Source: a virus. From it: a DNA stretch of 64,000 nucleotides. Below, one piece after another: positions 53,669 to 62,834 of this stretch. Made by a program: the position numbers and the translations under genes. Below the pieces are notes generated by a model. That model was given only the letters and a program-made list of their open reading frames with translations. It was not told the DNA's origin and ran no database searches. Location: the IMG/VR virus record IMGVR_UViG_3300043256_000274, positions 1 to 64,000 of that record; one strand, 5' to 3'. Each line of letters begins with the position of its first letter. Position 1 is the first letter of the stretch.

Positions 53669-54511
53669 CTAGTAGGGCTCGTTCTCGCCGCCCGTGCCGC
53701 CTTCGCCGGCGCCTTCAGTGTCGAAGGCGATGTTGGCCACGCCGTTGTCGAAGTCATCCGCCAGGGCCTTGCCCAGGGGGTAGATGACCTTGGCGACGTC
53801 GCTGGCCGGAAGGATCACACTGGCCGCGATGCCGTCCTTGAAGACGTTGCCGTCATACCCGAGGGGCATGAGGCGGAAGTTGAAGCTCGTACCCTTCGCG
53901 GCCGGGTTCACGACGGACGTGATACGGAGCGGGAAGGCGTACAGCGGAGCGTCGCCGGGGATCTTTCGGATCTCGCCGATCGACTCCTTGTAGGCCTTGA
54001 TCTTCGTGGACGTGAACGAGATGATCGCCATGCCAGTCGGCTCGGCGAGGCTCTCGGCTGACGTCAGAAAACCGATGACGTAGAACGTCTCGATCAGGCG
54101 ATCACCGTCCGGTGTCACCATCTCGTTGAAGGCGAACCTCCGTGCTGCGGCCTTGACGACCTCGTCGCTCGGGCTGAATTTCCCGACGATGGTCCCGCTT
54201 CCCGGCTCGCCCCTCCACGCCACGTAGACGCGGGCGGTGTTGCAGGGAATGAAGACGACGCCTTCGGTGCCGTCGTACAGTTGCTTGGACACGGAGTCCA
54301 TCAGCATCCCCGGCTCGGCGCCTTCGACCTTCTTGGAAGGATCGGAGATGACCTTGCTCAGGGCTTGGAGAAGAGACAGGAACGGAATCGCCTGGTCGGC
54401 GCTCGTCATGTTCTTCGTTCCGGTTCCGGCGTGCTCGCCGAAGTCGACTGTTGCGAGAGCGCCGGCGTCGGCGATCGTGGTGAGGGCTTTCGTAGCTTTC
54501 TTGGTGGCCAT
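53669..54511 (-). CDS. Conserved-looking phage protein, 280 aa
   Basis: Starts MATKKATKALTTIADAGALA and has NMTSADQAIPFLSLLQALSK, then GAEPGMLMDS, LYDGTEGVVFIPCNTAR and a late FNFRLMPLGYDGNVF, ending in a Gly/Glu tail. I recall widespread phage proteins with the same order ('d...PFL.iLQ..S..v..g.....GdI.n'), found by replication genes and sometimes annotated as ssDNA-binding, but the role is not established. Confidence 0.6.
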   Translation of the reverse strand: MATKKATKALTTIADAGALATVDFGEHAGTGTKNMTSADQAIPFLSLLQALSKVISDPSKKVEGAEPGMLMDSVSKQLYDGTEGVVFIPCNTARVYVAWRGEPGSGTIVGKFSPSDEVVKAAARRFAFNEMVTPDGDRLIETFYVIGFLTSAESLAEPTGMAIISFTSTKIKAYKESIGEIRKIPGDAPLYAFPLRITSVVNPAAKGTSFNFRLMPLGYDGNVFKDGIAASVILPASDVAKVIYPLGKALADDFDNGVANIAFDTEGAGEGGTGGENEPY

Positions 54512-54576
54512 GGTTGGCTTACCTCTTCGTAGTTGACAGTTTGTTGACTCGCGGGATTGAAGGCTCCCGCCGTGGC

Positions 54577-55161
54577 CTATTTCTTCGAGACCTTCGCGTG
54601 TTTGAACTCGCGGATCTGGAAGATGTCTCTCGGCAGTGCTTCACCCTCGAAGCCTTCCTCGGCTTCGGCTACGAGGCGCTTCTTCACGAAGGCCGTCAGG
54701 GTAGACGACTCGACCTTCATGGTCTGGCGTGCGTTGGCACCGAACTCAGTCTCCAGGTTGTCGAGCAGGTCGTTGGCTCGCTTTCCTTCGGAGGCGGCGA
54801 ACGCTACCTCGACGGTGCGCTTGATGTTGCCGCCGTGGCCGTGCTCCATCATCCACGCATGTCCTTTCGGCCGGCTCGCTTCGGGCAGACTGGCACGGAC
54901 GACGTCCTTGACCTGGATCTTTCGGCCGTCCGACGTGTGCAGGATCGGCTGTTTGAGTTCGAGCATGAGCTCAGGGAGTTCGTGCTCGACGATGCCTTGC
55001 ATCCGTGCCGACCTCTGGGCAAGCACGGCTGCAGCCTCCGAGACTGCAACTTCGGCGATCTCGAGTTCCCGCACAAGGGCGGTCAGTTGCTCCAGCTTGT
55101 CGGACGAGGGGGCGACAGCGTGGTCACCGAAATCGACTCCGGTGAGGTCGGGACTGGTCAT
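54577..55161 (-). CDS. DUF7173-like protein, 194 aa
   Basis: MTSPDLTGVDFGDHAVAPSS from ATG 55161, then a helical section (ELPELMLELKQPILHTSDGR), KIQVKDVVRASLPEASRPKG and a C-terminal ESSTLTAFVKKRLVAEAEEG. This order matches a family of phage proteins near replication genes that I remember as DUF7173, role unknown. An in-frame upstream ATG would only add residues from a gap. Confidence 0.5.
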   Translation of the reverse strand: MTSPDLTGVDFGDHAVAPSSDKLEQLTALVRELEIAEVAVSEAAAVLAQRSARMQGIVEHELPELMLELKQPILHTSDGRKIQVKDVVRASLPEASRPKGHAWMMEHGHGGNIKRTVEVAFAASEGKRANDLLDNLETEFGANARQTMKVESSTLTAFVKKRLVAEAEEGFEGEALPRDIFQIREFKHAKVSKK

Positions 55162-55208
55162 AGGTTCTCCTGAGAGGGGTGTGAGTATGCAGAATCCTAC
55201 CACATGGT

Positions 55209-56684
55209 TCAGATCCAGGCGCGTATTTCGTCACCTTGGACGAAGGCAGCCATTTCGTGCTTCTTGCGAAGGACGTCGATGATCGCGGTGTCCACGGTGT
55301 CGACGGCTGCGAGGTCGATGATGTGGACCGGATCGGTCTGGCCGATCCGGTGGAACCTGTCTTCGCTCTGAATCCGTCGAGACAAGCGGTAACCATTGTT
55401 GTAGTAGATCATCGTCTTCGCGCACGTCAGGGTGAGTCCTTCGCTTCCCTTCGCAGGGTTCGCGACGAACACCTGAGCATCGCCCGCTTTGAAAGAATCA
55501 ACGGCTTCGCCCATCTGGGTTTCGTTGCACTGGCCATCATAGCGGACTGCAGCGATTTTCGCGTCCCGAAGGGCCGCGAGAATCGCTGTAATATCCTGCC
55601 TGTACTTCGCCCACACGATGACCTGATGTCCGGCTTCTTCCACACACTCCAGGAGTAGTTCCACGCGTAGGTTACGGTCTCCCAGCGGGATGAGACTCTC
55701 GTCATCGTCGGACGGAAGATACCCCGAGGTTATCTGTTGCAGTCTGAGTATCCGTGTGATAGCCAGATCGGTCGACAACATTTCGCCGGAGTCCAGGATC
55801 GTGAAGTGCTGCGCCTGGAGATCCTTGTACGCTCGCCACTGCGCCGGTGTCATATCGAAGTAGCGCTTCGAGTACAGCTTCGGCGGCAGGTCAAGTACGT
55901 CCTCCTTGCGCAGCCGGGATCCGTAGCGAGCGACGATCCTCTTGAGCAGGTCAAGATTCCGGTACTCGACGAGCATAGGGAACTCACGCTCCTTGACCTT
56001 GCCTTCCTTGTCCGTGTAAAGCATGCTCTGTTTCTTCCAGATGCCGAACGTGTTCTTGAATGCACCGAAGTCGCTACAGCCGATCTCGAACCACACGGTA
56101 GGATCAAGGAACCTAATCTGGTTGTAGACGTCGAACGGCTTGTCATCAACGATGGTGCCAGTAAGGATGCGGCGGTACGGGCACGCCTTACTGGAGCCAG
56201 AGATCCGCATGGACCTCTTCGAGCCAGGGGTCTTGATCCTGGGCGACTCGTCAAGCGCGTACATGCACGGTCGGCTATCCATGTAGGCCTTCCAGAACGA
56301 CCGGCCCAGCTTCGTCATGACCGCGTCGTAGCTCATGCACACGATGGAGAAGCCGTCGTAGTCAAGGACTGCCTGCGCAGCCGCCCTGTGAGCGAGCGTG
56401 CTGGCCTTTGACGTCTGCCACAGGAAGACCTTCGTGCGCTCTTGGAGCTCGTCAGGGAGGTGCTGAGGAATTTGATCAACGACCCAATTTCTGTGGACCC
56501 CATTGGGCGCCAGCACCATCAGGCCGCGGATCGCACCAGTCTGCTCGAGATGCGCCGCCTCGTTGAGGATCGGCCACGTCTTGCCCACGCCTGGCTCCCA
56601 CAGCAGGCCCCAGGCAGGGGTCTCCTTGTGGGCGTTGAACTCTTCTAGCTGGTGGGCGAACGGACTCGTTTTGAACTCAATCAT
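55209..56684 (-). CDS. SNF2-like DEAD-type helicase
   Basis: A 491-residue SF2 helicase. Motif I is LWEPGVGKTWP, Ia-like VLAPNGVHRNW, motif II ALDESPR, III ILTGTIVDD, and the C-terminal motifs SEGLTLTCAKTMIYYNN and QSEDRFHRIGQTDPVH resemble the SNF2 'Q..R..RiGQ' pattern. It acts in replication, recombination or remodelling. Start ATG 56684 is used rather than 6 codons upstream. Confidence 0.85.
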   Translation of the reverse strand: MIEFKTSPFAHQLEEFNAHKETPAWGLLWEPGVGKTWPILNEAAHLEQTGAIRGLMVLAPNGVHRNWVVDQIPQHLPDELQERTKVFLWQTSKASTLAHRAAAQAVLDYDGFSIVCMSYDAVMTKLGRSFWKAYMDSRPCMYALDESPRIKTPGSKRSMRISGSSKACPYRRILTGTIVDDKPFDVYNQIRFLDPTVWFEIGCSDFGAFKNTFGIWKKQSMLYTDKEGKVKEREFPMLVEYRNLDLLKRIVARYGSRLRKEDVLDLPPKLYSKRYFDMTPAQWRAYKDLQAQHFTILDSGEMLSTDLAITRILRLQQITSGYLPSDDDESLIPLGDRNLRVELLLECVEEAGHQVIVWAKYRQDITAILAALRDAKIAAVRYDGQCNETQMGEAVDSFKAGDAQVFVANPAKGSEGLTLTCAKTMIYYNNGYRLSRRIQSEDRFHRIGQTDPVHIIDLAAVDTVDTAIIDVLRKKHEMAAFVQGDEIRAWI

Positions 56685-56685
56685 T

Positions 56686-56841
56686 CTACGAGAATGATAC
56701 ACTCACTTGAGGACGAGTTCCTCCACAGCCCTTACAGACAACTCCATCATGACCCGCGAGCGGCGGCTCTACGTCATCAGGGTCATTCTTGTAGGGGCAA
56801 TCGGGACTATGACGAACGGACGAGGGTGATTCAGTAGTCAT
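56686..56841 (-). CDS. Small zinc-ribbon-like protein, 51 aa
   Basis: MTTESPSSVRHSPDCPYKND and VCKGCGGTRPQVS: a possible single zinc site. It is the first gene after the terminator and promoter, with ATG 56841 only 6 bases downstream of the -10 box, so its mRNA would be leaderless or nearly so. Function unknown. Confidence 0.6.
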   Translation of the reverse strand: MTTESPSSVRHSPDCPYKNDPDDVEPPLAGHDGVVCKGCGGTRPQVSVSFS

Positions 56842-56847
56842 GCACTC

Positions 56848-56876
56848 ACCATAAAGGAAGATCCTGGAGGGGTCAA
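56848..56876 (-). promoter_or_regulatory. Sigma70-like promoter for the early region
   Basis: TTGACC (56871-56876), 17 bases, TATGGT (56848-56853) on the minus strand, directly downstream of the terminator hairpin. ATG 56841 begins six bases after the -10, implying a leaderless start. The best promoter match I found. Confidence 0.6.
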
Positions 56877-56913
56877 GGCAAAAAGAAAGGTCCCCGTCCG
56901 GAGACGGGGACCT
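56877..56913 (-). terminator. Intrinsic terminator of the tail operon
   Basis: AGGTCCCCGTC and GACGGGGACCT (11-bp stem, 56888-56898 and 56903-56913) with loop CGGA, followed on the minus strand by TTCTTTTTGCC. This is a classical Rho-independent form. Confidence 0.85.
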
Positions 56914-56976
56914 AGTCACCCCATGAAGAACGAGGAGTCGGCTCGTCCCGCAAGGCCTGATCGTAGCAGGAGGGCG

Positions 56977-57279
56977 CTAGGAGAGCAAGGACTTGACCCC
57001 AAGCCACGCGACGCCCAGGAGGGCAGCGACCAAGAGGCCGACCATGGTGAGCAGGGTCTTCTTCTTGACGGACTCGGACATGAGCCGCAACTCGCGGACG
57101 AACTGCATGTCCCGCTGCACGTCCATCGGGTTCCGGGCGTCGATGCCCAGGGTGGACATCGCCTCCACGACCGCGTCGTGCATCAGCTCGCGCAGCTCCT
57201 CTCGGCCGAGGACGTCCCCGTTCGCGATAGAATCGCTCACGGCTTCGCGAATCAGGTCTTTCAGCTCTTCCGGTTCCAT
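56977..57279 (-). CDS. DUF6127-like membrane protein, possible holin
   Basis: A 100-residue protein. Residues 1-60 are charged and helical (EELKDLIREAVSDSIANG; ARNPMDVQRDMQFVRELRLM); residues 73-97 (TLLTMVGLLVAALLGVAWLG) form one membrane helix. This matches the DUF6127 layout. Its place at the end of the tail operon, before the terminator, and the single helix fit a holin or lysis-related role, which is not proved. No endolysin gene is next to it. Confidence 0.55.
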   Translation of the reverse strand: MEPEELKDLIREAVSDSIANGDVLGREELRELMHDAVVEAMSTLGIDARNPMDVQRDMQFVRELRLMSESVKKKTLLTMVGLLVAALLGVAWLGVKSLLS

Positions 57280-60251
57280 CAGACGAATAGGATCCCCCAG
57301 GCATCGGTGCCCGCTCCTGGTGCCAGCATCTCAATGTGAGTGACGTGGTTGGAGTCGGTGCTGGTGTGCTGGATCCTAATGGTATCAGAAACGGACAGGC
57401 TTCCGGTAGACCCTGTGGTTCCTCCCTGCGCGATGAGAGTGGTGAAGCCGGCCCCGTTGATGCTGATTTCCACATCGCCGGTCGTGGCGAAGGCCGTCCC
57501 AATCGTGAAGTTGTGGACGCCGGCCGCGTCGACCGTGTAGGTGGCCGAAATCTCGGGCGTGCCGTCCAGGTCCCCGAACTCGAAGTCGCCCGTCAGTGAG
57601 CTCGTCACGTCATAGTCGTGGATGAGCTGCTGTCGAGACAACAAGCCGGTGTCGCCACTCTCATCGTGGACCGCATCGAACACGACCCGGAGCCTGGTCG
57701 GCAGGGTGCCGACGTTCTCATGCAGGATCGTGGTTCGGTTCTGATCGTTGGACGCGCCGGTGAGACCGTCATCGCTGTGCAGGAGCATGTTGCTGCCCTG
57801 CGGGTCCTCGCGTAGCTCCATGTCGTGCGTCGTGTTGTTCGCCGCGGGGAAGCTGGCGTCGAGAGTCTCAGCGTCTACGGTCAACGGAGGGATCTCGTCC
57901 TCTCCGTTGCCTATCCGGTAGTCCCGGCGAATGAAGTCGATCGCGAAGCCCACGCCGTCGAGGCCGGAGCCCTGTTGCTCCAGGGCGACCGTCGTGGCGA
58001 AGCGTGTCACTCCGATGGTGGTCTCGCTGGGGCAGTATGGACGCCGGTTGCGGCGGTCCATGGTGAACGCGATCTGCGTCGCCGTGGACTCCAAGACCTG
58101 GTCGGTCAGAGAGAACGGCAGCATCTTGAGATGGACGTTGTTCGTCTCGGGGATCGGACCGCCCCCACCACCCTCGATGAGGAAGACCTGGTCGCCGGCA
58201 GCGAACGCCTGTTGCGCCGTGTCGAGCACGCCTCGGTACACGGTCTGCATGTCCACGTTGGATCCGCCGTTGACGACAGCCGACGTGACGAGCATGAATT
58301 CGCCGTCGTTCGTACCATCCCACACGTAGATCAGGTTGAGGAGATCCGTGCCGATGCGATCGGCTGACGGCGGGTCACCCGTGACGTCATCATCGAACTG
58401 CTCGAACCGGCTGATCAGATCAGCCTGGGCGTCCGGCGTGTTCGTGATCGTGATGGTCGTCGTCGGGCTGGTCTGGCCTTCGATCAGGGCAGCGTTGAGT
58501 TCGCCGATCAGGGAGAATCCAAACGACTCTCCTGCGATGGCGAAGTTGCCCGAGGGGGTGCCCGAGGAGTGGCGCTCAACGATCTTGTAGCCGACCTCTA
58601 CGCTGCGGTGTCGGCCGGAGCCGTGGATCAGGGCCGGGAACCCGACATGGTCCGGGTTGCGAGCCACGAAGCCTCTCGGCGCCTCGAAGCCGACCTGTTC
58701 GGCTGCTAGGAACGGCAGCAGGTTGTCATCATCGTCGGTCCAGCCGGTGCCCCCGTCCGCGCCGCCACTGCCGACTTGGAAGAAGAACACGTCCTGGACG
58801 CAGTCGAGTGTGATCTGGTTATTCTCCAAGTCGCCCAGATCCACGCGCGTCACGCGCATGGGTAGCTTGGTCAGGCCGAACTTCGCACTGGTGAACGCGA
58901 ACACGTCGACCGGATTCGTGTCCCAGAAGGTCCGGTCCACGATGAACGTAGCCTTCGCCAGCGGATAGCTCAGAGTGCGCAGAATACGCCAAGCGATGTC
59001 GTTCGCTATGGCTGCGTCCTTCACACCAGGCACATTGACAGTCGTCGAGACGTTGACCCCATCCTGCAGACGAATGTTCGCCGAGTCTTGAGCAAGCCCG
59101 AAGGTACCCTGGTACTCGTTCGCACGGTTGAAGAACTTGGTCCGAACAATGTTGGTCGTGTCGTCCCAGGAGCCTCTTGTGAATTCTTTGATCTTTATGA
59201 TGTTGGACTCGGAGAGGACTGTCAGGTCGTTGAGGGTATAGTCGGCTCGAGCTAGGGCTATCTCCCACTGAGATGTGGTCTGGTTGAAAAAGACCTTGCC
59301 GCTCATCTGTTGCTCAATCAACTCGATCAGGTCAAGCGCCTTCATCTGACGATCTAGGAGAAAGCTGAATCCATTGTTCTCGGTCGCAAGGGTCGCTGCA
59401 GCATCTTTGAACGACGTTATATTGATCTTCGCGACCGGCTGGCCCAGACCCCAATCCGTATCCGTGAAGATTTCGTAGAGGACGTTCGCTAGGTTGGCAT
59501 CGTTGCCTCCATTGAGCTCGGCCTCACCTACGACTAGGCCGAGACCGTTCGGGAGACGCCGTAGCTCGAACTTCCAAGGCTTGATCGACGCGCTATTGCC
59601 AACGTAGACCGGACTGGTGTTACTTGTCAGATAGCAAGTTCCGCGGTAGGCCGGCGTCTCGCCGCCCTCTTTCTGAAACTTAGACAGGTACGTCGACGCG
59701 GTCTGCGTCTCGCTACCCTCAAAGAAGCGTAGTGTGCCTTGAACGCCACCGTTGCCTAGGTCATCTCCTCCGAAGAGATTCGGCTTATTGATAGTCAGTG
59801 TAGTGTCATGGGTAACGCTACCACTGAAAACTTGATCATCACCGATCCAGATGCGCAGAAGTTCGTCCACCACGCCGCGGCAGAAGGCAAACTGGATGCC
59901 GACCTTGTATTTGAATCCCTTGGTGATCGTCTCGCTCGACCAGAGGCCAGTTTTGATCTTCTCGCGAATGGCCTCTTGGCGAAGGTCACCATACCAAACG
60001 ACGTTCGGCCCCTTGACCTGTACCGTGCCCCACAGCAAAGGTACGATTCGGTCCTGGGTCGCAGTCGGGAACTGGAAGTCACCCAACCCCGCGGGCTTGG
60101 CGTTCTCCAGATCCGGCTTCGGGCGCAGCAGCTCGCTCAAGACGAAAAGCACTATGTAGATCAGCAGTGTGATCCAGAACCCACCCCTGGCTTTTGCCTC
60201 GGGGTCGTGCTGCCAACGGATTTGTGCTTTCTGAAACTTAGTGAGCTTCAT
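57279..60251 (-). CDS. Tail-tip/central fibre-like protein (gpJ-type)
   Basis: A 990-residue protein. The N-terminus has a hydrophobic stretch (WITLLIYIVLFVLSELL, 25-42) and the motif DRIVPLLWGTVQVKGPNVVW, as in phage tail proteins of the gpJ/GTA type; the central part holds beta-rich tail-hub domains (WDDTTNIVRTKFFNRANEYQ) and the C-terminal 400 residues are fibre-like. It would form the tail tip and receptor contact. Starts one base after the upstream stop (CTGAAATG). Confidence 0.75.
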   Translation of the reverse strand: MKLTKFQKAQIRWQHDPEAKARGGFWITLLIYIVLFVLSELLRPKPDLENAKPAGLGDFQFPTATQDRIVPLLWGTVQVKGPNVVWYGDLRQEAIREKIKTGLWSSETITKGFKYKVGIQFAFCRGVVDELLRIWIGDDQVFSGSVTHDTTLTINKPNLFGGDDLGNGGVQGTLRFFEGSETQTASTYLSKFQKEGGETPAYRGTCYLTSNTSPVYVGNSASIKPWKFELRRLPNGLGLVVGEAELNGGNDANLANVLYEIFTDTDWGLGQPVAKINITSFKDAAATLATENNGFSFLLDRQMKALDLIELIEQQMSGKVFFNQTTSQWEIALARADYTLNDLTVLSESNIIKIKEFTRGSWDDTTNIVRTKFFNRANEYQGTFGLAQDSANIRLQDGVNVSTTVNVPGVKDAAIANDIAWRILRTLSYPLAKATFIVDRTFWDTNPVDVFAFTSAKFGLTKLPMRVTRVDLGDLENNQITLDCVQDVFFFQVGSGGADGGTGWTDDDDNLLPFLAAEQVGFEAPRGFVARNPDHVGFPALIHGSGRHRSVEVGYKIVERHSSGTPSGNFAIAGESFGFSLIGELNAALIEGQTSPTTTITITNTPDAQADLISRFEQFDDDVTGDPPSADRIGTDLLNLIYVWDGTNDGEFMLVTSAVVNGGSNVDMQTVYRGVLDTAQQAFAAGDQVFLIEGGGGGPIPETNNVHLKMLPFSLTDQVLESTATQIAFTMDRRNRRPYCPSETTIGVTRFATTVALEQQGSGLDGVGFAIDFIRRDYRIGNGEDEIPPLTVDAETLDASFPAANNTTHDMELREDPQGSNMLLHSDDGLTGASNDQNRTTILHENVGTLPTRLRVVFDAVHDESGDTGLLSRQQLIHDYDVTSSLTGDFEFGDLDGTPEISATYTVDAAGVHNFTIGTAFATTGDVEISINGAGFTTLIAQGGTTGSTGSLSVSDTIRIQHTSTDSNHVTHIEMLAPGAGTDAWGILFV

Positions 60252-60252
60252 T

Positions 60253-61095
60253 TCAGATCAGTCCGTTCTCGAAGATGTTCCGGTTGGGGACGAAGAAGAA
60301 GCCACCGTAGTTGATCACATTCGACGTCACGACTTCCGGCGTGAAGAACTTGGTGTCGCAGGTCGCGATGGTGTGGTCACAGCCAGCCAGAACTACGACC
60401 GTCTCGCCTACGAGGTCGAATGGGAATGGTAGCAAAAGCTGGAGAGACGTGCCCGTGTGGGACAGAATCAATCGCGCATCAGCGCCACCTTGGGCCTCAA
60501 CGAATCCCTGTGTCCAGAAGCCATCGACTTCACCATCTGCCCCCTGGACCGTAATCGTTTCGTCCACGACCGTGAGGACCGTGCCACTGAGTCGGAACGT
60601 GGTGTCCGTGTCGTCAACCTTGCAGCCCGAGTCGTAGAGGACATGGTTGCACAGGCCTTGGTAGGTGAATCGTGGGATCGACCGCGACGTGGCCGAAGAG
60701 ATTGGCTGCGTGGCGATTCGCGCAATATGGCCGTCTTCTTCGAACTTGACACTGACAACAAAGCCTTCGTACAGGGTAATTACCTCCGGCCCAGGGAAGT
60801 CAGGACGTTGCACGCGCTTGACCACGATTCGAGCACGGCTCCCAGGCACCACCGCAATATAGCGACGCGCGAACTCGTTCTCGCCGTCCGTTGTGAAGAT
60901 GACCAGGTTCTCGCGATCTTCTGGGCTCTGGCTGATCTTGCTACGGATCATCGGCTCCGGGTCATAGGTGACGGTCTCGACTACCTGTTGATCCTCAGAC
61001 GGCGTGTATTCGAACGTCTCGGCTCCTAGGAAGAAACGGAAGACCTCGATCGGTTGTGAGCTCTCGATGCTCTCTTCGAACTGTGCGAAGGTCAT
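60253..61095 (-). CDS. Tail hub protein, BR0599/DUF2163-like
   Basis: A 280-residue protein. The late pattern GLCNHVLYDSGCKVDDT, HTIATCDTKF and NYGGFFFVPNRN is that of the BR0599-type tail proteins, with conserved Cys residues and a 'NxGGFp..P' end, part of the baseplate hub in GTA and related siphophages. Coupled at both ends by ATGA. Confidence 0.75.
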   Translation of the reverse strand: MTFAQFEESIESSQPIEVFRFFLGAETFEYTPSEDQQVVETVTYDPEPMIRSKISQSPEDRENLVIFTTDGENEFARRYIAVVPGSRARIVVKRVQRPDFPGPEVITLYEGFVVSVKFEEDGHIARIATQPISSATSRSIPRFTYQGLCNHVLYDSGCKVDDTDTTFRLSGTVLTVVDETITVQGADGEVDGFWTQGFVEAQGGADARLILSHTGTSLQLLLPFPFDLVGETVVVLAGCDHTIATCDTKFFTPEVVTSNVINYGGFFFVPNRNIFENGLI

Positions 61096-62834
61096 TCGAG
61101 CACCGTCTTGACCGGGCCGGTTACGCGCGTCATGGTTCCACGCTCATGTCGAATGGTGATCTCGTCAGAATCCCAACGGACTTTCTCGACGAACATGATC
61201 CGTTCCACGGTAGCTTGGGTGTGGACGCCCAGGGCAGAGTCGAGTGTCAGCGTTTCGCGAGTGCTGTCCACGACAGCCGCGCTCACGACATCGCGGAGGT
61301 CATCTGGACTGCCATCATTGTAGACAATCCGGATGCTGTCCCTGGGCTGTCGGGCCTGGACGAACTGTGCGTAGCCGGCATTGGCCACGTTGAGGATGAC
61401 ACCCGCAGCGATGTCCGAGTCGATGACCATGTCATCGCAGAACGTCGAAGAATAGAAGCTGATCTGTTTGCCGCGGAGAGCGTGCAATAGGCCGCGGACT
61501 TCCCAGAGTGCTTGCTTGCCCTTCGCCAAGAGAGCAAGCTGCGAGATGCGCTTGCTCACATCCCACGGGGACGACTGCGCGGTCAAGCCAATCGGGTTAT
61601 CCATCAGGACAATATCCCGTTCGGACTGTTCGGCCGTCGAGCCCCGCACATTGTTGCAGCCGTCGATCAGCACCTTACTTTTGTAGGTACTGAATGCGCT
61701 CGTATCAGCCAGGTCCACGTCGTTGTCCCCAACCCGGAACTCCAGCTTGGCTCGAGCCACACCAGAAACGAATCGGCTACCTTGGATCACACGCCTGGCG
61801 AACCCGGTGCGCAGCGGCATGACCAACGTGCCAGCGGCATAGGTGCTAAGTACGCCCGAGGCACATACAAGGGACGTCGGTGTGGTGCTGGACAGCTCCA
61901 GCACATCGAAGGTGTTCCGGTTGCTGAACACTAGAACTAGACCGCCGATTCGGTAGTCCGCGAAATCCGTGGACTGCACGATCAGCGTGGAGTCATTGAC
62001 TGCCAGCGGGGTCGTTAGCCGGGTGAGCTCGTCCCAGATGGGAAGGCCGAAGGTCCGTGCCTGCCAGTCGAAGAGGATGTTGTGGAAGAAGGACCGCTCG
62101 ATGCCATCGTCCTCCCAGATGAAGTCCCAAGAGAAAAGTTGACGAGGGTTCTTTCTCGCACTGATGCGCAACTCCGTTCCGTCGACGTGAGGTTCGACTT
62201 CGGTGAGCCACTGCAGACGTTCCGTGAAGGGAAGCTCCGGCTGAATCGAGAAGAGGACGACTCGGTTCAGCTCAATCGGTACATTGATCGTCTTGGGGAT
62301 CGTGCCAAAGACGAAGTCTAGGGTCGAGTCAACCACTGGCTGCCCGTTGGTCGAGACCTCAAGCGTCAGAGTCAGACCACCATCTGATTGTGGCACGAAG
62401 GTGTGATCAAACGTCGGTAGGCCGAGAAGAGTCACGCCGGCACCGGCGTTGTTGACGAAGGCTGTCCAGTCGTGATCGGTTCGCCGGAACGCGCTGTAGA
62501 CTTCGAGCGGAGCGCTCTGATTCGACAGGATGTTACCGAAGTCGAAGTCACGCGGGATAATCGTGAAACATTCCCACCAGGTCTCGAACCCGACTGCCGC
62601 TTGCTCTCCCAAGAGGCCGTTGCTGCGCTCGATGATCGGCGGAGTGACCTTGCCCACACCGCCGACGATCGTAGATTCGACGAACGGATGGTCCTGACTC
62701 ACCGCCAATGGATCGTCAACAGTCAGAGTGTTCACGGGTCGCAAGTTGGCGTAGACAGCAGCCCTACGCCCCGGCGTACCACCGAAGATCACGGTGGGGG
62801 GCGCGAACACCAAACCATTGTCCCTTACGACCAT
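61092..62834 (-). CDS. Tail hub/baseplate protein, 580 aa
   Basis: MVVRDNGLVFAPPTVIFGGT to TGPVKTVLE. Beta-rich with a central stretch that reads FSWDFIWEDDGIERSFFHNI, and a C-terminal TRETLTLDSALGVHTQATVE part; typical of baseplate hub proteins of the GTA type between the BR0599-like gene and the tail fibre gene. No enzymatic motif. Function inferred from order. Confidence 0.65.
   Translation of the reverse strand: MVVRDNGLVFAPPTVIFGGTPGRRAAVYANLRPVNTLTVDDPLAVSQDHPFVESTIVGGVGKVTPPIIERSNGLLGEQAAVGFETWWECFTIIPRDFDFGNILSNQSAPLEVYSAFRRTDHDWTAFVNNAGAGVTLLGLPTFDHTFVPQSDGGLTLTLEVSTNGQPVVDSTLDFVFGTIPKTINVPIELNRVVLFSIQPELPFTERLQWLTEVEPHVDGTELRISARKNPRQLFSWDFIWEDDGIERSFFHNILFDWQARTFGLPIWDELTRLTTPLAVNDSTLIVQSTDFADYRIGGLVLVFSNRNTFDVLELSSTTPTSLVCASGVLSTYAAGTLVMPLRTGFARRVIQGSRFVSGVARAKLEFRVGDNDVDLADTSAFSTYKSKVLIDGCNNVRGSTAEQSERDIVLMDNPIGLTAQSSPWDVSKRISQLALLAKGKQALWEVRGLLHALRGKQISFYSSTFCDDMVIDSDIAAGVILNVANAGYAQFVQARQPRDSIRIVYNDGSPDDLRDVVSAAVVDSTRETLTLDSALGVHTQATVERIMFVEKVRWDSDEITIRHERGTMTRVTGPVKTVLE

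Noticed and set aside
55854-56254. Overlapping shadow frames in the SNF2-like helicase
   Set aside because: They have no coupling or known motifs and lie wholly inside a well-supported helicase gene.
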